Of a stretch of DNA of 64,000 nt, positions 1-16,721 are shown piece by piece. Where the stretch lies: positions 9,246,001-9,310,000 of the forward strand of contig NC_088931.1 in the NCBI RefSeq assembly GCF_038396675.1, written 5' to 3'. The position numbers and the translations under genes were made by a program. Numbering within the stretch: position 1 is the first letter of the stretch; each line of letters opens with the position of its first letter. Origin of the DNA: Hydra vulgaris (taxonomy: Eukaryota; Cnidaria; Hydrozoa; Anthoathecata; Hydridae). The notes beneath the pieces are model-generated. The model was not told the origin of the DNA. It saw only the letters and a program-made list of their open reading frames with translations, and searched no databases.

Positions 1-153
1 TTTTTTTTTAAACTTAATCAAAGGAAGCAAAAATTATTAGTTGATTTTTTCAAACTTTTAAAATAATATTTTATGTGAACCTTTTTTTTTATTGCAATCG
101 ATATATGATAGCAATAGCATTAAACATTTGTTTTCATTGAATACTTTGTCTAG

Positions 154-1136
154 AATTTTCTCACACCCGAACATTCTACCAGTTATTAATGCTGTAGCAA
201 AGCAACCCAACCTTATGGTTATCAGTCAATATATGCCTTATGGTTCTCTGTATAACATTTTACATGAAGGCACTGGAATTGTGGTTGATCAAACACAAGC
301 TATTAAGTTTGCACTTGATATTGCTAAAGGAATGTCTTATTTTCATAGTTTAGAGCCACTTATCCAAAGATTTACTCTTACAAGTTATCATATATTAGTA
401 ATTTTTTTTTTTATATTAATTTAGAATTCATGGCTATTTTATTTAATGCTATTTTAGTGTAAATGACCTATTTTGTTTTTCTTTTGTTGTAAATAATTTA
501 TTTTGTTTATGTTATTTGAGTATGAAGGATAAACCATAAAAAATATTTTTACTGGTAAATGAATTTTCTTCTAAAATTAAAGTTGTTTTTGAAATTATTG
601 TTTAGATTGACGAAGATTTAACAGCTAGAATCAGCATGCAAGATGTCAGATATTCTTTTCAAGATCACACTAAAGTATTTAGGCCCAATTGGTTATCTCC
701 AGAAAGTAAGGAATTATTCTTTAATCAAAAGTTTTTGATTTCTTGTCTTGAAATCTGTATGGAAGTTGTGATTTTCAGTGCTGCGTAATAGTCCTGAGTC
801 TGTCGATCAGCGATCTGCCGACATGTGGAGTTTTGCAATTATTATGTGGGAACTATCAACGAGAGAAGTTCCTTACTCCTCATTGTCACCAATGGAATGT
901 GGGATGAAGGTTAGTTTTTTAAATCTCTCAATTTTTTATTTTCTTATCTTTGAGTTTAAAAAGTTTTCAAACAATTTATTCTTGCTTATTTATAGATTGC
1001 GACAGAGGGGTGTCGACCTCCCATGACGCCAGGAATGCCAAATCAGTTAAGTAAACTCATCTCGTTATGCTGGAACGCTGATCCAACAAAACGGCCGCGC
1101 TTTGATCAAATTGTTCCTATTATTCAAAAGATGTAA
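154..1136 (+). CDS. ILK: Integrin-linked kinase (pseudokinase), C-terminal exons
   Basis: This is the 3' end of integrin-linked kinase, the focal-adhesion scaffold that joins beta-integrin tails to parvin and PINCH. Four exons splice in frame: 154-397, 606-705, 779-909 and 996-1136, the last ending in TAA. They give 204 residues covering most of the kinase-like domain. Recognisable family segments are [40 protein letters not shown]-like [14 protein letters not shown] and [11 protein letters not shown]. As in other ILKs, the catalytic loop has no HRD and the DFG position reads DVR (in [10 protein letters not shown]), so it should be inactive as a kinase. The Met-Lys pair of ECGMK corresponds to the parvin-contact pair of human ILK. 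The acceptor at 152-153 is a choice: frame continues upstream to 92, but homology starts only near 154. The ankyrin repeats and 5' exons lie outside the window. Confidence 0.95.
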
Positions 1137-1229
1137 AATTTAAACAGGTATATAGTGGGAGCTTGCATCTAGTTGAGTTATGTTGTACCTCGATTATGAG
1201 TATTTGCGGTAATATTAGGGATAACTGTA

Positions 1230-1235
1230 AATAAA
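1230..1235 (+). terminator. ILK poly(A) signal
   Basis: An AATAAA hexamer lies 94 bp after the ILK stop codon in a T/A-rich 3' flank. It is the first canonical signal downstream and therefore the likely polyadenylation signal. Confidence 0.6.
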
Positions 1236-1300
1236 AACATTTAGTTTATTATTTTAGCATGAAACTTTCCACATCTTTATCAATTGCTTTTAAAACATTT

Positions 1301-1413
1301 ACCATTCATCACGTGAGTGCGTGAGCCTACCATTCATCAATACGTGAGTGCATGAGCCTACCATTCATCAATACGTGAGTGCATGAGCCTACCATTCATC
1401 AATACGTGAGTGC
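1301..1413. repeat. 31-bp minisatellite, about four copies
   Basis: The units start at 1301, 1329, 1360 and 1391. The last three are exact 31-bp steps containing CCATTCATCAATACGTGAGT; the first is 3 bp shorter because it lacks AAT. The array lies directly behind the ILK 3' end. Confidence 0.85.
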
Positions 1414-2089
1414 TTTTCAGTAAACATATACGTCATTATTTGAATATACGCTTTTTTTATATCTGGAATCTTTAACTTTTTTCTAGTGAAGAATTTTTAA
1501 TACTGTAATTTATATTTGTGTGTAAAATAAACTAGTTTTTTTTATTAATTTATCTCCATTATAATATATTTGTCGTTAAGTCTCTGCTGCAACTAATAAA
1601 ATTTCATTTTATGGAGTTCATTCAACTACTTTACGGAGAAAAAACACCTTAAATATATTTTATTTTAATACAAGCTTTTCATAAATACTGCTACCAAAAA
1701 GCGAACTCCAAATTAACTATGTTCACACTCGTGTCATAAAATTGTTTTGCAAAGAATTGCGGAAAAAAATACCCTAAAATGTTTGCCTCACTTATCCCAA
1801 ATGTGAGTATAACGATTAATAAGATTTTTTAGCATCTTATAATACTATGTTCAAGTTCATTACAACCCCTCATTTCGGGGAGAGTAAAAGTTTTACAAAA
1901 AGATAATTAGACAAATTATAAAATCTGTAAATAAATTATAAAGTAGAAGATAGTTAAAACATGTTTTATCAACACATTGAGCACTGTAGTCATTTCTAAT
2001 ATATAAACCCTTAAGAGGTGATACATGTTTAAAAAAAACTTCTATCTGCTCGTTATTAAGAGATTCGCACATCATTGAAGTTTGAGCCA
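1414..2089. other. Intergenic AT-rich stretch
   Basis: This is AT-rich sequence between the ILK minisatellite and a MITE. A 65-codon minus frame (1893-2090) runs into the MITE terminus and shows no recognisable motif. I see nothing else. Confidence 0.4.
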
Positions 2090-2469
2090 CAGTAGGCTCT
2101 CGCTTAAGTCCGCGTTTTTTTCAACCAATTGCATGGATCATACTGAACTTTATTAGTTAATTTTATTAGAAATTATTAAAAGCTGGACTATTATTACATA
2201 CATGACTATATTGAACTATTATTACACATAACTATATTATATACATGACTGTATTGTGTAGATATATTTCAGAAATAGTCATGGATTGACATCTGTCGAT
2301 TGTTTTCTTTTGTTTACGCTAAAGTAACGTTTTTTGCGCGAACAAAGTCACAAGTAAACCGACAAAACAGCAAGTTAATAAAAATATTGGAAAAATGAAA
2401 TTTGTCTGAAGTACCTCTTGTTAATTGCCGCAGTTAGATTAATGTGCGGACTTAAGCGAGAGTCTACAG
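2090..2469. mobile_element. 380-bp Tc1/mariner-type MITE
   Basis: The ends are inverted copies of CAGTAG(G/A)CTCTCGCTTAAGTCCGC: 2090-2113 on + and 2446-2469 on minus. The right side is followed by TA (2470-2471) and the left side by CA, so a TA target duplication with one changed base is plausible. There is no coding capacity inside. The superfamily call rests only on the CAG-type end and TA flank. Confidence 0.65.
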
Positions 2470-2866
2470 TATATTTTTTAAGAACCAGAGTGATAACTGT
2501 CAAAATCTTTGAAATTTTTTTTTTTAATTTTCAGATAAGTTTCTTTAATGGCTATTAATTTTTGCATTTACATAAAAAATATCACTAAAGAAACTAAAGG
2601 AATAAGAACCAGTAAAATAACGCATTTAAAATGCTTTGTTTTACAAGACCTTGTTCATCTTCATGCTTTTAAACAGTTACTTCATCAACCTAAAATAAAA
2701 AAAACGTTGGTGAGCAAACATAATTAGGAGCGCGCTTCACTATTATAACTTTTAGAATAATGAAAAAGAATAACTGGAATATTCTGTTTTATGGTTACTT
2801 CCTAGAGACTTACTCGTAAGCATGTTTCAGCTTTGCATTCAAGCATTAACGTATTTCTTCAAAAAC

Positions 2867-2898
2867 AAAAAATTTGCTCTCATGAGAGCAAATTTTTT
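2867..2898. repeat. Perfect 32-bp palindrome
   Basis: Two 14-nt arms (AAAAAATTTGCTCT and its complement) flank CATG. The whole 32 bp is self-complementary and lies about 40 bp outside the left end of the large foldback element. Confidence 0.8.
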
Positions 2899-3609
2899 CC
2901 TGTTGAAGAAATTTTTTATCAGAAAAATCAATTATACAAATACTACTCCATTAACACGTCTATTATGAAATTGTGTGGCTATTTCGTCATTTAAACAGAT
3001 TATTTTTGTATCAAATAATCAACTTATATCTTTTTAAAGAAAGTTTTTAATGCTATATATAAAGATTTTTTAAAATATTTTCTCTTAGAATGTGTGTTTA
3101 TTTTTTTTTAGAATAATTTTTTTTCGGTGTGTTTAATAGAATACATCGTTAAAAAAAAGTACAATTTTTTTATAAATTTACGAGCATGTTTTCTCACTTT
3201 AAAATTCAGTTCAAAAAGGAATTAATAAAAATATGTTGTCTATTAAGAGATAATTTTTTTCTTAATAGCCACTGTATAGAATCCAGAGTCGCCACCGTTA
3301 TTTAAGATCAAAATTCCCTGATTTTCCATGATTTTTTTGCTAAAACTTTGCTTTTTTCTCTCTGATCTTTCCTGATTTTTTCACTTAAATTTTGCTTATT
3401 TCCCCCTGATATTTCCAGCACTCAAACACGCAAACATTAACATTTCTCCATTTACCCCAGAGCATTTTTACCTCTATAAAAACAGATGCTATAGTCCCCC
3501 AATGAGTAATGAACTGATCAATTTGTTTGAAAATAAAATAAATAATCAAATACTTCAATCAACAAATGAAATTATTCTTTGAAAAAAATATAAAAACTAC
3601 AGTAGAAGG

Positions 3610-3611
<2 letters not shown>

Positions 3612-3699
<88 letters not shown>
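3612..3699. repeat. (TA)n microsatellite
   Basis: About 88 bp of uninterrupted TA dinucleotide lie inside the 3' part of the hAT-like element. Confidence 0.95.
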
Positions 3700-3702
<3 letters not shown>

Positions 3703-4185
3703 GACATAATCTTAAGGCCTTCTCACCTAGGGCTTAATCAGGGATGTTTAAAACAGATATGTTCAATGGGCATTGAAAATCTGTCAGACTTATCTAGGGT
3801 AAAAGATAACGAGGTCCAATAATAAATAAATAATTAAGATTGGAAATGTTTTTAATAACGAGCAATGTAAAATTCAAGAGTAAATACAAACAAGTTATAA
3901 TAATTAATTAAAAAAGACTAACAAAAACTAAGTGAGAAAACTAAAAATTGTTAAATACTGAATGTTTGAAATAAAGGTCAAACAGTTTTATATTAGAAAA
4001 ATACAATTATTTGTTATTGACTTTTTTTTCTTATGCAATACAACTAAAGCCTCTTCAAGCATCTTTATTTCTTTTTCGTGTTCATCACTTTTTTGCTTAC
4101 GATCATTGGCTTTTGTAAGAAGAAGTTTCATTTGAGACATATCCTGCTGTTTGTTAGCTTCCTTGGTGAATAATCAGCTCTTTGT

Positions 4186-5757
4186 TTAGAAAGAATTGAC
4201 TGGACTAATGCAACCGGTTGCTTCCAGAAAAGAAAATCGATTCAAACTTCTTTCGAATATTTTTTCCAGGATTCCAATGATAATGAGACGGCAATCTTTC
4301 ATGAATCTGCTGATGATATCCTGAGATAACGCATCCTTTCTCCTCAATTCGATAACGTTAGGTTCTGCAGCAAACCCAATTTTCATTAATTTTAATGGCA
4401 GAAAGTTTTCCTTTTTAGTGAAATCAAATTTTTGAAGTTGCCTGCCATTGACAATGCTGCTAAGGATATCTTGTTTTATAATTAAACCCATTAAACTTTT
4501 AACAGTTGAGAACAAATCTTCAAAAAGAAAGGGAGTCATTGGGGAATCGGTTTGATATCTCTGTACGATTTTCTGCGTCAAACTTGCAATGTAACCAAAA
4601 AACTTCAATTTAGTCAAGTTAACTCATTTTTTGTTCCCCCAACACTGAGTCATAGCTCTTGCATTTTGGTTGCTTACTTTTAGGAAGAGTCTCCCAATAC
4701 TTGGTTATTTTTTTAATATTCTCCCAAATTAAACAAAGTCTATCTGTAACTTTTTGGTCTTCAACCCAGCGTGTTGAGCAAAATGCATAAGGAAAACTCT
4801 CACATTAAGTAACAGTTGCATAATCAGCTCCTCTAGCCATAAAAAAGGTTGTATGATGCTTTCATTAACTTCCCTATATTCCATTCAGCAGATTGAAAAC
4901 CTGACTTGAAAGCCCCATGTATTACATGGTTACAACTCCCAACGTTAAGAAGTTTAGGTAGCTCTTGTTGATCACGCTGCTTTTCAAGAAGATTACGAAG
5001 GGACCCGTTCACATTTGGACCATCCATACTTGTTTGAGTCAGATTTTTGTTATTAATTTTTGACAAAGACGTAGTAATACTTTCAAGTAAATTTTTTGCT
5101 GTGGGGTGACCTAAAAATTTAGAGTCAAAGTATCTGGATTCTACATGATTTAGATTGGTCCTCCAAAACCGAATATTTAGATCATATTGACAATTTTGGA
5201 AAAAATCGTTTAGGCTTTCATCAAATGAAACAGTATAATAAGATTTTTTTATATTTTCAGTTAAAAGTCTGCGAAAAAAAGGCCCAAGACCAAAATTAAT
5301 TATATAACCAAGTTTTGTTCAACCCATTTCATAAGATTTAGCAGTATTGCTGTCAGGGAACATTTTCTGATAAAGCAGGCCATTTTCATTACACGAATTC
5401 AATGAGAAATTATTTTGTACTGCATTTAAAACATTAGATTTCTGCACAAATTATATTACATTGATCTACTGTAAAAATTGCTTGCTTTTTAGATGTAGAC
5501 TGTGCAGGCATGAAGAAGCAAGATACTGGCTTGGATATATGTGCATGTTTTTTGCCATCCATGTGACTTATCACAGCTCTTCTGCCCATATTTGACAAAT
5601 TAAATTCAACTTGGCATATTTTGCACTTGGCTGACTTTTTATAACTGCCTATTACCAGCCATTTTTCAAACAAAGGATCACTTAACCGTTCTTCTTTGAA
5701 ATACGTTGCCATTTTAAAAATTTGTACTATTCTAAAAAAAAGAGCAAATGTAAACAC
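4186..5757 (-). pseudogene. hAT-like transposase, broken into three frames
   Basis: Three minus-strand blocks are consecutive parts of one transposase. 5757-5434 is an N-terminal zinc-finger-like block (CKICQVEFNLSNMGRRAV, then HMDGKKHAH). 5066-4833 carries SMDGPNVN, which I read as the region of a catalytic Asp, followed by ELPKLLNVGSCNHVIHGAFK. 4617-4186 is a C-terminal helical block. Frameshifts and stops separate them, so it cannot make an active protein. The DGPNVN / GSC..HVIHGAF pattern is familiar from a widespread hAT-like group in cnidarians and fish, but exact family placement needs a search. Confidence 0.75.
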
Positions 5758-6610
5758 AATATGATTAATTTTCTTTAAAAATGTTAAAAAATAACCCTGG
5801 TACGCTGGAAAAGGAAAATTTTTATTAGAAAAGATTTCAAAACATTAAAAAAAAATTAAAAAGTTCTCTGATTTTTTCCTAAATTAACTAATCTCCCTGA
5901 TTGTATCCAAATTTCCCTGATTTGGTGGCAACCCTGAGAATAGTCTTCTTCCATTTATCGTTCTATCTACATCAAGTGTTCAAAAAATGATAAGACGAAT
6001 ATATTAAAAGCAAATATAAAGTCACAACTGATATAAAGTGTGCTTATTACACATGCTCGCTTAACATAAACATTAAAATTTGGGTTTAAAATTATTTTAA
6101 TTGTTTTTTTGTTAAATTTCAGCAATAAATAGTTATTATTTATAGGTTTGCCTGCTGTTACGCTCTGATTTTTTTAAAAAGGTTTTTTTTGAAGCATACT
6201 TTTTGACATTAAAAAGTATTAAGGTAGATCGGATAATTTCGCCATTTGACAAAAAAAAGTGCTTATTTTGGTGTATCAACGTAATACGATAATGTTTATT
6301 TAAAATTATCGGCTAAGTATTATTTCATCTTAGTTGCTGCTTAGTTCTTATGGTTGTTGTATCTTTTAAATATGATTTGCTCTTTATTTTCATGATACTA
6401 TTTTATTGAATTTGGTTGAAAATTACGTTTAAGGATAACACAACCGAAGTGAGTTTTTTATAAATCTGATAATACAATTTTACTAGTGCTTATGGTAAAT
6501 TGTTTAAATAGGTTTTTACCCAATTAGAGTATTGTAGGCAATTTCGCAACAAAATGACGAAATAGCCACACAATTTCAAAATAGTCGTGTTAAGGGAGTA
6601 GTATTTATTC

Positions 6611-6675
6611 ACAACAACTCCTATACACAATTAAACCCTGTTCACAACTCCTATACACAATCATTCCCTGTTCAC
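6611..6675. repeat. Tandem duplication of about 32 bp
   Basis: CAACTCCTATACACAAT...CCCTGTT occurs twice in direct orientation immediately outside the right end of the foldback element. It creates a spurious repeated peptide in a minus frame. Confidence 0.75.
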
Positions 6676-6834
6676 ACTTATAAAATAAAACACGTTTCAT
6701 TTTAATGTTTTTAATTTTATAAACTGTATAAAACAGCAATAAAACATATTTTATATAAAAATATTTACGATTTAAAAAAAATAAATTATTATCGACCTTT
6801 CTATTTAAACTCCAAAAATATTTAATACAAACTG

Positions 6835-11823
<4,989 letters not shown>

Positions 11824-11840
11824 ATTAACTTATATGTTTT

Positions 11841-11842
11841 CT
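11841..11842 (-). promoter_or_regulatory. Splice acceptor just before the SGCB ATG
   Basis: On the minus strand a T-rich tract ends in TATTTTGGTTTAG, leaving only 17 nt before the ATG. No upstream SGCB donor is evident in the short gap to RAE1, so this looks like a trans-splice acceptor for a spliced leader. A cis 5'-UTR intron inside or beyond RAE1 is the alternative. Confidence 0.55.
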
Positions 11843-12153
11843 AAACCAAAATATAAAAAAAAATGATTGAAACAAACATAATAAAATAGAAAAATTTAAT
11901 TATACTAACTGTCATGGTATTAAACTAGATTAATAGATTTAAAGTATATTTATTTAAGAAACTAAAATCAAAAAACACTTTTGGATTTGTAAACACAATA
12001 TATTTCAAATTTTTACATATATATGAGCCTAATATTGCCCTTTGATTATTGTCCTTCATAAAATAATTTCTGTCCTTTTCACAAACTTATTTCAGTAACA
12101 GTTTGTAAAAAACATCACAACAATATTATAGTGATAACATCACATTTATAACT

Positions 12154-12159
12154 TTTATT
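12154..12159 (-). terminator. RAE1 poly(A) signal
   Basis: On the minus strand AATAAA follows the RAE1 TGA by 11 nt, in the 347-bp gap to the SGCB start codon. Confidence 0.65.
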
Positions 12160-12170
12160 AAATGAAGATT

Positions 12171-15100
12171 TCATTTTTTTGATCTCGATTTTAGTTCATC
12201 TCCACAGTTTCGTAAAAAAATTGCAGGTTTTAAATTGGTGTTATAGAACTCATGACCCTAAAAACGCAAAAAAACTAAATTCATAAACTGAACATTTATC
12301 ATCATTGTCATCAAACATTCATCATTTAAACATTTATTATTAAAATGGACTGAATATCATTTAAATTAATTAAACATAATTAAAAATTAAAAAAAAAAAA
12401 CATTAAAAACGTTTAAAAATCATTGAGATTATTAAAAATAACTGGGCATTTCAAAATAACTGAGAAAGTTAAAAATCATAAAACAGAAATGGAAACAAAA
12501 GCTTAAAATTAAAAATTTCATAAAATTGTTTATAAAAAAAACCTTTGTCCAATCATAACCAATAGCATAAGAAAATATACTCCCATCAAAATTAAAACAA
12601 CATGCTGTGATTGGTTGAGGACAACCATCAGATGTCTAATAAAAGCAATTAGCAATAATCAGTAAAAATAACTTAAGATGTGAATACAAAAATGTTTCAT
12701 AAAAGATTAACCTTTAACTTTGTTCTTGCATCTTTATCCCAAAAACTGTATTTGCCATCAGATCCTGCTGTTGCTAGGGTTCCATGTTGTGGATGAAAAG
12801 CAATATCATTTACCTTGCAGAATTTAAAACCATAAACAACAATTATTAATTTTTATAAGTATTTTTCTAAAAATTTTAAAAACTATTTATCAATTATAAA
12901 TATTTTATTGTAATTACTGTATGATAAACATAATGATAAATACTTTATGGCCAATATTTCAAATCAAATATATTCTGAAATGAGATTTTAGTAATTTAAG
13001 GACTTTTACTAATAATACAAGTATTAATATAAAGTAAATACTCATAATTAATAAAAGTAAAAGTAAATACTTTAATTATAATAACAATAATAACAATAAC
13101 ACTAATAATAAATAAACAATAATAATAACAATAACAATAATAACAATAATAGTAATATCAATGTAAATAGTAGTAATATTGATATAAATAACAATAGAAA
13201 TAAGAAATAATAATGACAACAAATTATATTTGTAAGATTGAAATAAGAAATATTAACAGTATTTTTTAAATAAGAAGCGGAATAAATTAGCTTGAAAGGT
13301 TGAGAATGAATTAAGAGCTTTTAGTTCAGGAGGAAGTTATTCCAAGTTTTAATGATATTTAATGTTTTAATGTTAATTGGTATTCCATTTAATGTTTAAT
13401 GGTATTAATTAATGTTTAATAGTATTAAGTTTTAATGGTATTCCAAGTTTTTGGTATTTATAGATTTATATCCATAAATATTAGAGTGATATTTTGAAAC
13501 AAGTTTAAACTACTATTGGATCAAAGATGGTAACAATTGTTTGCACTTTTAGCAATGAATTTGATAAAAGTTAAAGGTAGGTTTTTGTGTTGGTGGCTCC
13601 AGACAAATATTTTAAGAGTTAAATATAAAAATGATTCTGGAAATAAATCATCTTAGGTAAAGCATTAAAATTGTGATTCTGAAAATAAATTATTTCCAGA
13701 ATCATAATTAAATATTACTTTAAAACCTTGTTTTGAAGAAGACATTATCTAATACGAGCTTGTTTATGGAATTGTCTATTAATGACATGTATATCTTAAA
13801 TGTGAGTCAAAAGATGTGATTTGATTTAAAAATAATAAATTAAGTTTTATTAGAACTATGAGAAAGTCTGTTGAAAAAAGCCAAAGAACTAGATTGTCAA
13901 GATCATGGCTAGCGTATTTGTTATTTTTTTAAGGAATTTGTTAATTAGCCTTAGAATAGTATTATCAGCCAAGTATTAAACAGTAGCAAAATCAAGGAAA
14001 AGCAGCAGAACTAATGCTGAATCCTGAGAGACACCATTTGAACCTATTGCAAGGGTAGATTTTGAATTATTGATAGAAACAAATTGTGACTTGTCATGTA
14101 AATACATAGTAAACCATTTAATGGGTATGCCTTTTATCCAACAGTATTCTTTTTTTTTTTAATAGAATAAAGTGATTATTGTATCAAGAGCTTTCTGTAA
14201 ATAGAAAAATAAATCACATGTAAAATTTTTATCATTAAGAGCTTTTCTAATTGGTTCAGTCATTTAAATGCCAACTTAAGCTTGAGGACATATTTAATAA
14301 GCATAGGAATTAGACATCAAGTGAGCCAAGAGCTGAGAAAATATGTTAATTGAAGAAATGGTATTTAGCCTTATTCTTTAGTTAGAGACCAAGAATTTAA
14401 ACTAATTATATATCTTGAACCTAGATATGATATGCCCTCTAGAAAACATATGACAGAAACAGTTATTTCTTTAATTTATGAAAAAATGCAAATTCAAATT
14501 ATGAATGATATAGCAAAAGAAGATTTTTTGAGTTTTTGATGAATGAACTGTACACCGCAATAGTCTAAGCGTTTATTCATCAACAGCACATAGGATTAAG
14601 TCAGAGTTTAAAACCAAAGACAGATGTGGTTCAACTTAAACAAATGACAGGGTCTTACACAGCTACACAGATATCAAAGTTTACAAAGGATTCTTTAAAT
14701 GAATGAGAAATACTAACTAACAAAGTGTACTTTGTCTTCTCTGACAATGCTGTTAACGTGAAATGGTCCCCAAGAGAAGCTGGTTTCAAAAATAATTCTC
14801 CAAGTTATGTTACTCACACTCTTTAGGTTTGTAGTACCAATAAACTTTTCAAACAGCAAAGAAAAATGATCTTATAGCTATGGCTAGAAAAATTGTCAAA
14901 CATTCTTCATCTTGGATATTCTACAGGAAAATTAGCATACAAATAGAAGAATGACATGGTAAAGCTAAACATAACATTTCATTTACTTACATAAAATGTA
15001 GTAACAAGATGGAACAAAAAACCTCTCTGACATTATTTTTCAAGAAAAATTGCAATGCCTCCAATCTTACAGAAAACCAAAGGGTTATTAGCTGAGACGC

Positions 15101-16638
15101 TTATCTTAATTTTAAAACATTTTGAGAGATCTACTATAGAGATGATCAACCTTCAGAATTAGGGTCAGCATTCGGCAATACTGACCTAACTGCTGCCCTG
15201 AAAGTGTTTGAGGTCGGCAAAAAATTGCCGACCTCGTTTCTATGTTTTTTGGTCGGACCTTTGTATAAAATAATTTTTGCTGACCTCTAAAAGATTGAGA
15301 TCGGCAAACTATTGCCAACCTTTTTTCCTAATTCCGAGGGTTGGATGATAGTGAAAATTGTTATCTTAAAATGTTCCAGTTTATCGTTATGTTAAAATGT
15401 TCCTTTTATAATTTAAATGGAAGTGTACCTAACATTTGCTTTGGAATATGCTGGTAGTTTTAAAACTATAATAGAAGAACTAAAACGGGATTTAATCCTA
15501 CGGTTTTTCAGCTTCAAACATAATAAAAACTTGAATCTAATTAACACTGATTTTACTGATAGCCCTTCAATGAATTGATTCAATCAGATAATGAATCAAG
15601 CAATTTATGACTTAAATCAAAAGCTTAGCTCTCCACTCAAAAAATAAAAAATGACAGAAAGTATATACAACATTTATCAAATTTCCAAAGCAAACATTGA
15701 AATATCAAAATCAAAGAAACCAGAGAACTAAAAAAAACTTTCAACAGGCAGACAAACTCATAACTTTAAAATTAGAACTTTGCCAATTTCTTTTTCATAC
15801 TTTTATTCATGCTAAATTGATAAAGAAAAACTTTATTTCAATTTATAATTAATATAAAACTTTTATTCATATAGTTTCATGAAAAAAGAACATATAGCTT
15901 TTGTCCATGTAAATTGGAAATGTTTTGGAGTAATGGAAATAAAAAAAATAGATTTATAGCTTATATTTGAATATTTTAAAAATTATATTTATCGTTAACA
16001 TTGCGAAAGTTCTGGTATATTTATAATTTTTTTTTTTTTGTTAATTTATTTTTCAATTGACATTAATTGTATTTTATTTAATGAACTTATAGGCATATTC
16101 TTGTATAACAATTTTGAGATTAATGCAGTTATATTAAATGAACTTGTAGGTATATTCTTGGATAACAATTTTGAGATTAACACAGTTATATTTAATGAAC
16201 TTGTAGGTATATTGTTGCATAACAACTTGAACATTAACACAGCCATATTTAAGTCATAAAGTGAGCCAAAGGCCACTTTCTGAAAGTCAGAAAGTGAGCC
16301 AAAGGCCACTTTCTGACTTAAATATAACTGAGTCAATGTCAACACCAATCTGATGAGTCATTTAAAAGAAGATTATAAGAGTGTCGATTAATATGGTTGT
16401 ACTTAGCATGAATTTAACACTTAAAGCAAACTAAATTCTGACAAAGCAACTTTAATTTAGATTAAAAGTAATTATGCTAACAAAATTATATATTATTGAA
16501 ACCGTAAATCTTAAGTAAAGATCTATACTATTAACAGATAATATAATTAAACAATAAGAAATAAAAGTAATGTTAACCAATATTAAATAAACTTAAAAGA
16601 ATATATCATAATTTTAAAAATCATATATATATAAATAA

Positions 16639-16721
<83 letters not shown>

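Larger units (their letters stand above)
3284..5936 (-). mobile_element. hAT-like DNA transposon, decayed
   Basis: The ends are inverted: CAGAGTCGCCACC at 3284 and CAGGGTTGCCACC read inward from 5936. Subterminal sequence on both sides repeats TCCCTGATT/AATCAGGGA motifs. Minus-strand coding pieces between the ends belong to one transposase. AGAAT occurs on both flanks, but an exact 8-bp duplication is not preserved. A (TA)n tract at 3612-3699 has expanded inside it. Confidence 0.8.
2939..6605. mobile_element. Large foldback element with about 54-bp inverted ends
   Basis: Sequence 2939-2992 recurs inverted at 6551-6605 with only a few substitutions. The shared core includes GAAATTGTGTGGCTATTTCG. 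The 3.67 kb between them is mostly a separate hAT-like transposon (3284-5936), so the original element was probably about 1 kb. I find no clear target-site duplication at the outer edges and no coding sequence belonging to the outer element, so its superfamily is unknown. Confidence 0.7.

Noticed and set aside
92-153. Upstream extension of the ILK frame
   Set aside because: The frame is open, but its peptide does not resemble ILK. A good acceptor (TTTGTCTAG) lies at the point where homology begins.
1301-1413. CRISPR-like array
   Set aside because: The 31-bp units are directly adjacent with no unique spacers and lie in animal DNA.
16038-16348. Open frames on both strands with repeated peptides
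   Set aside because: They are explained by the 57-bp minisatellite, whose period is a multiple of three.
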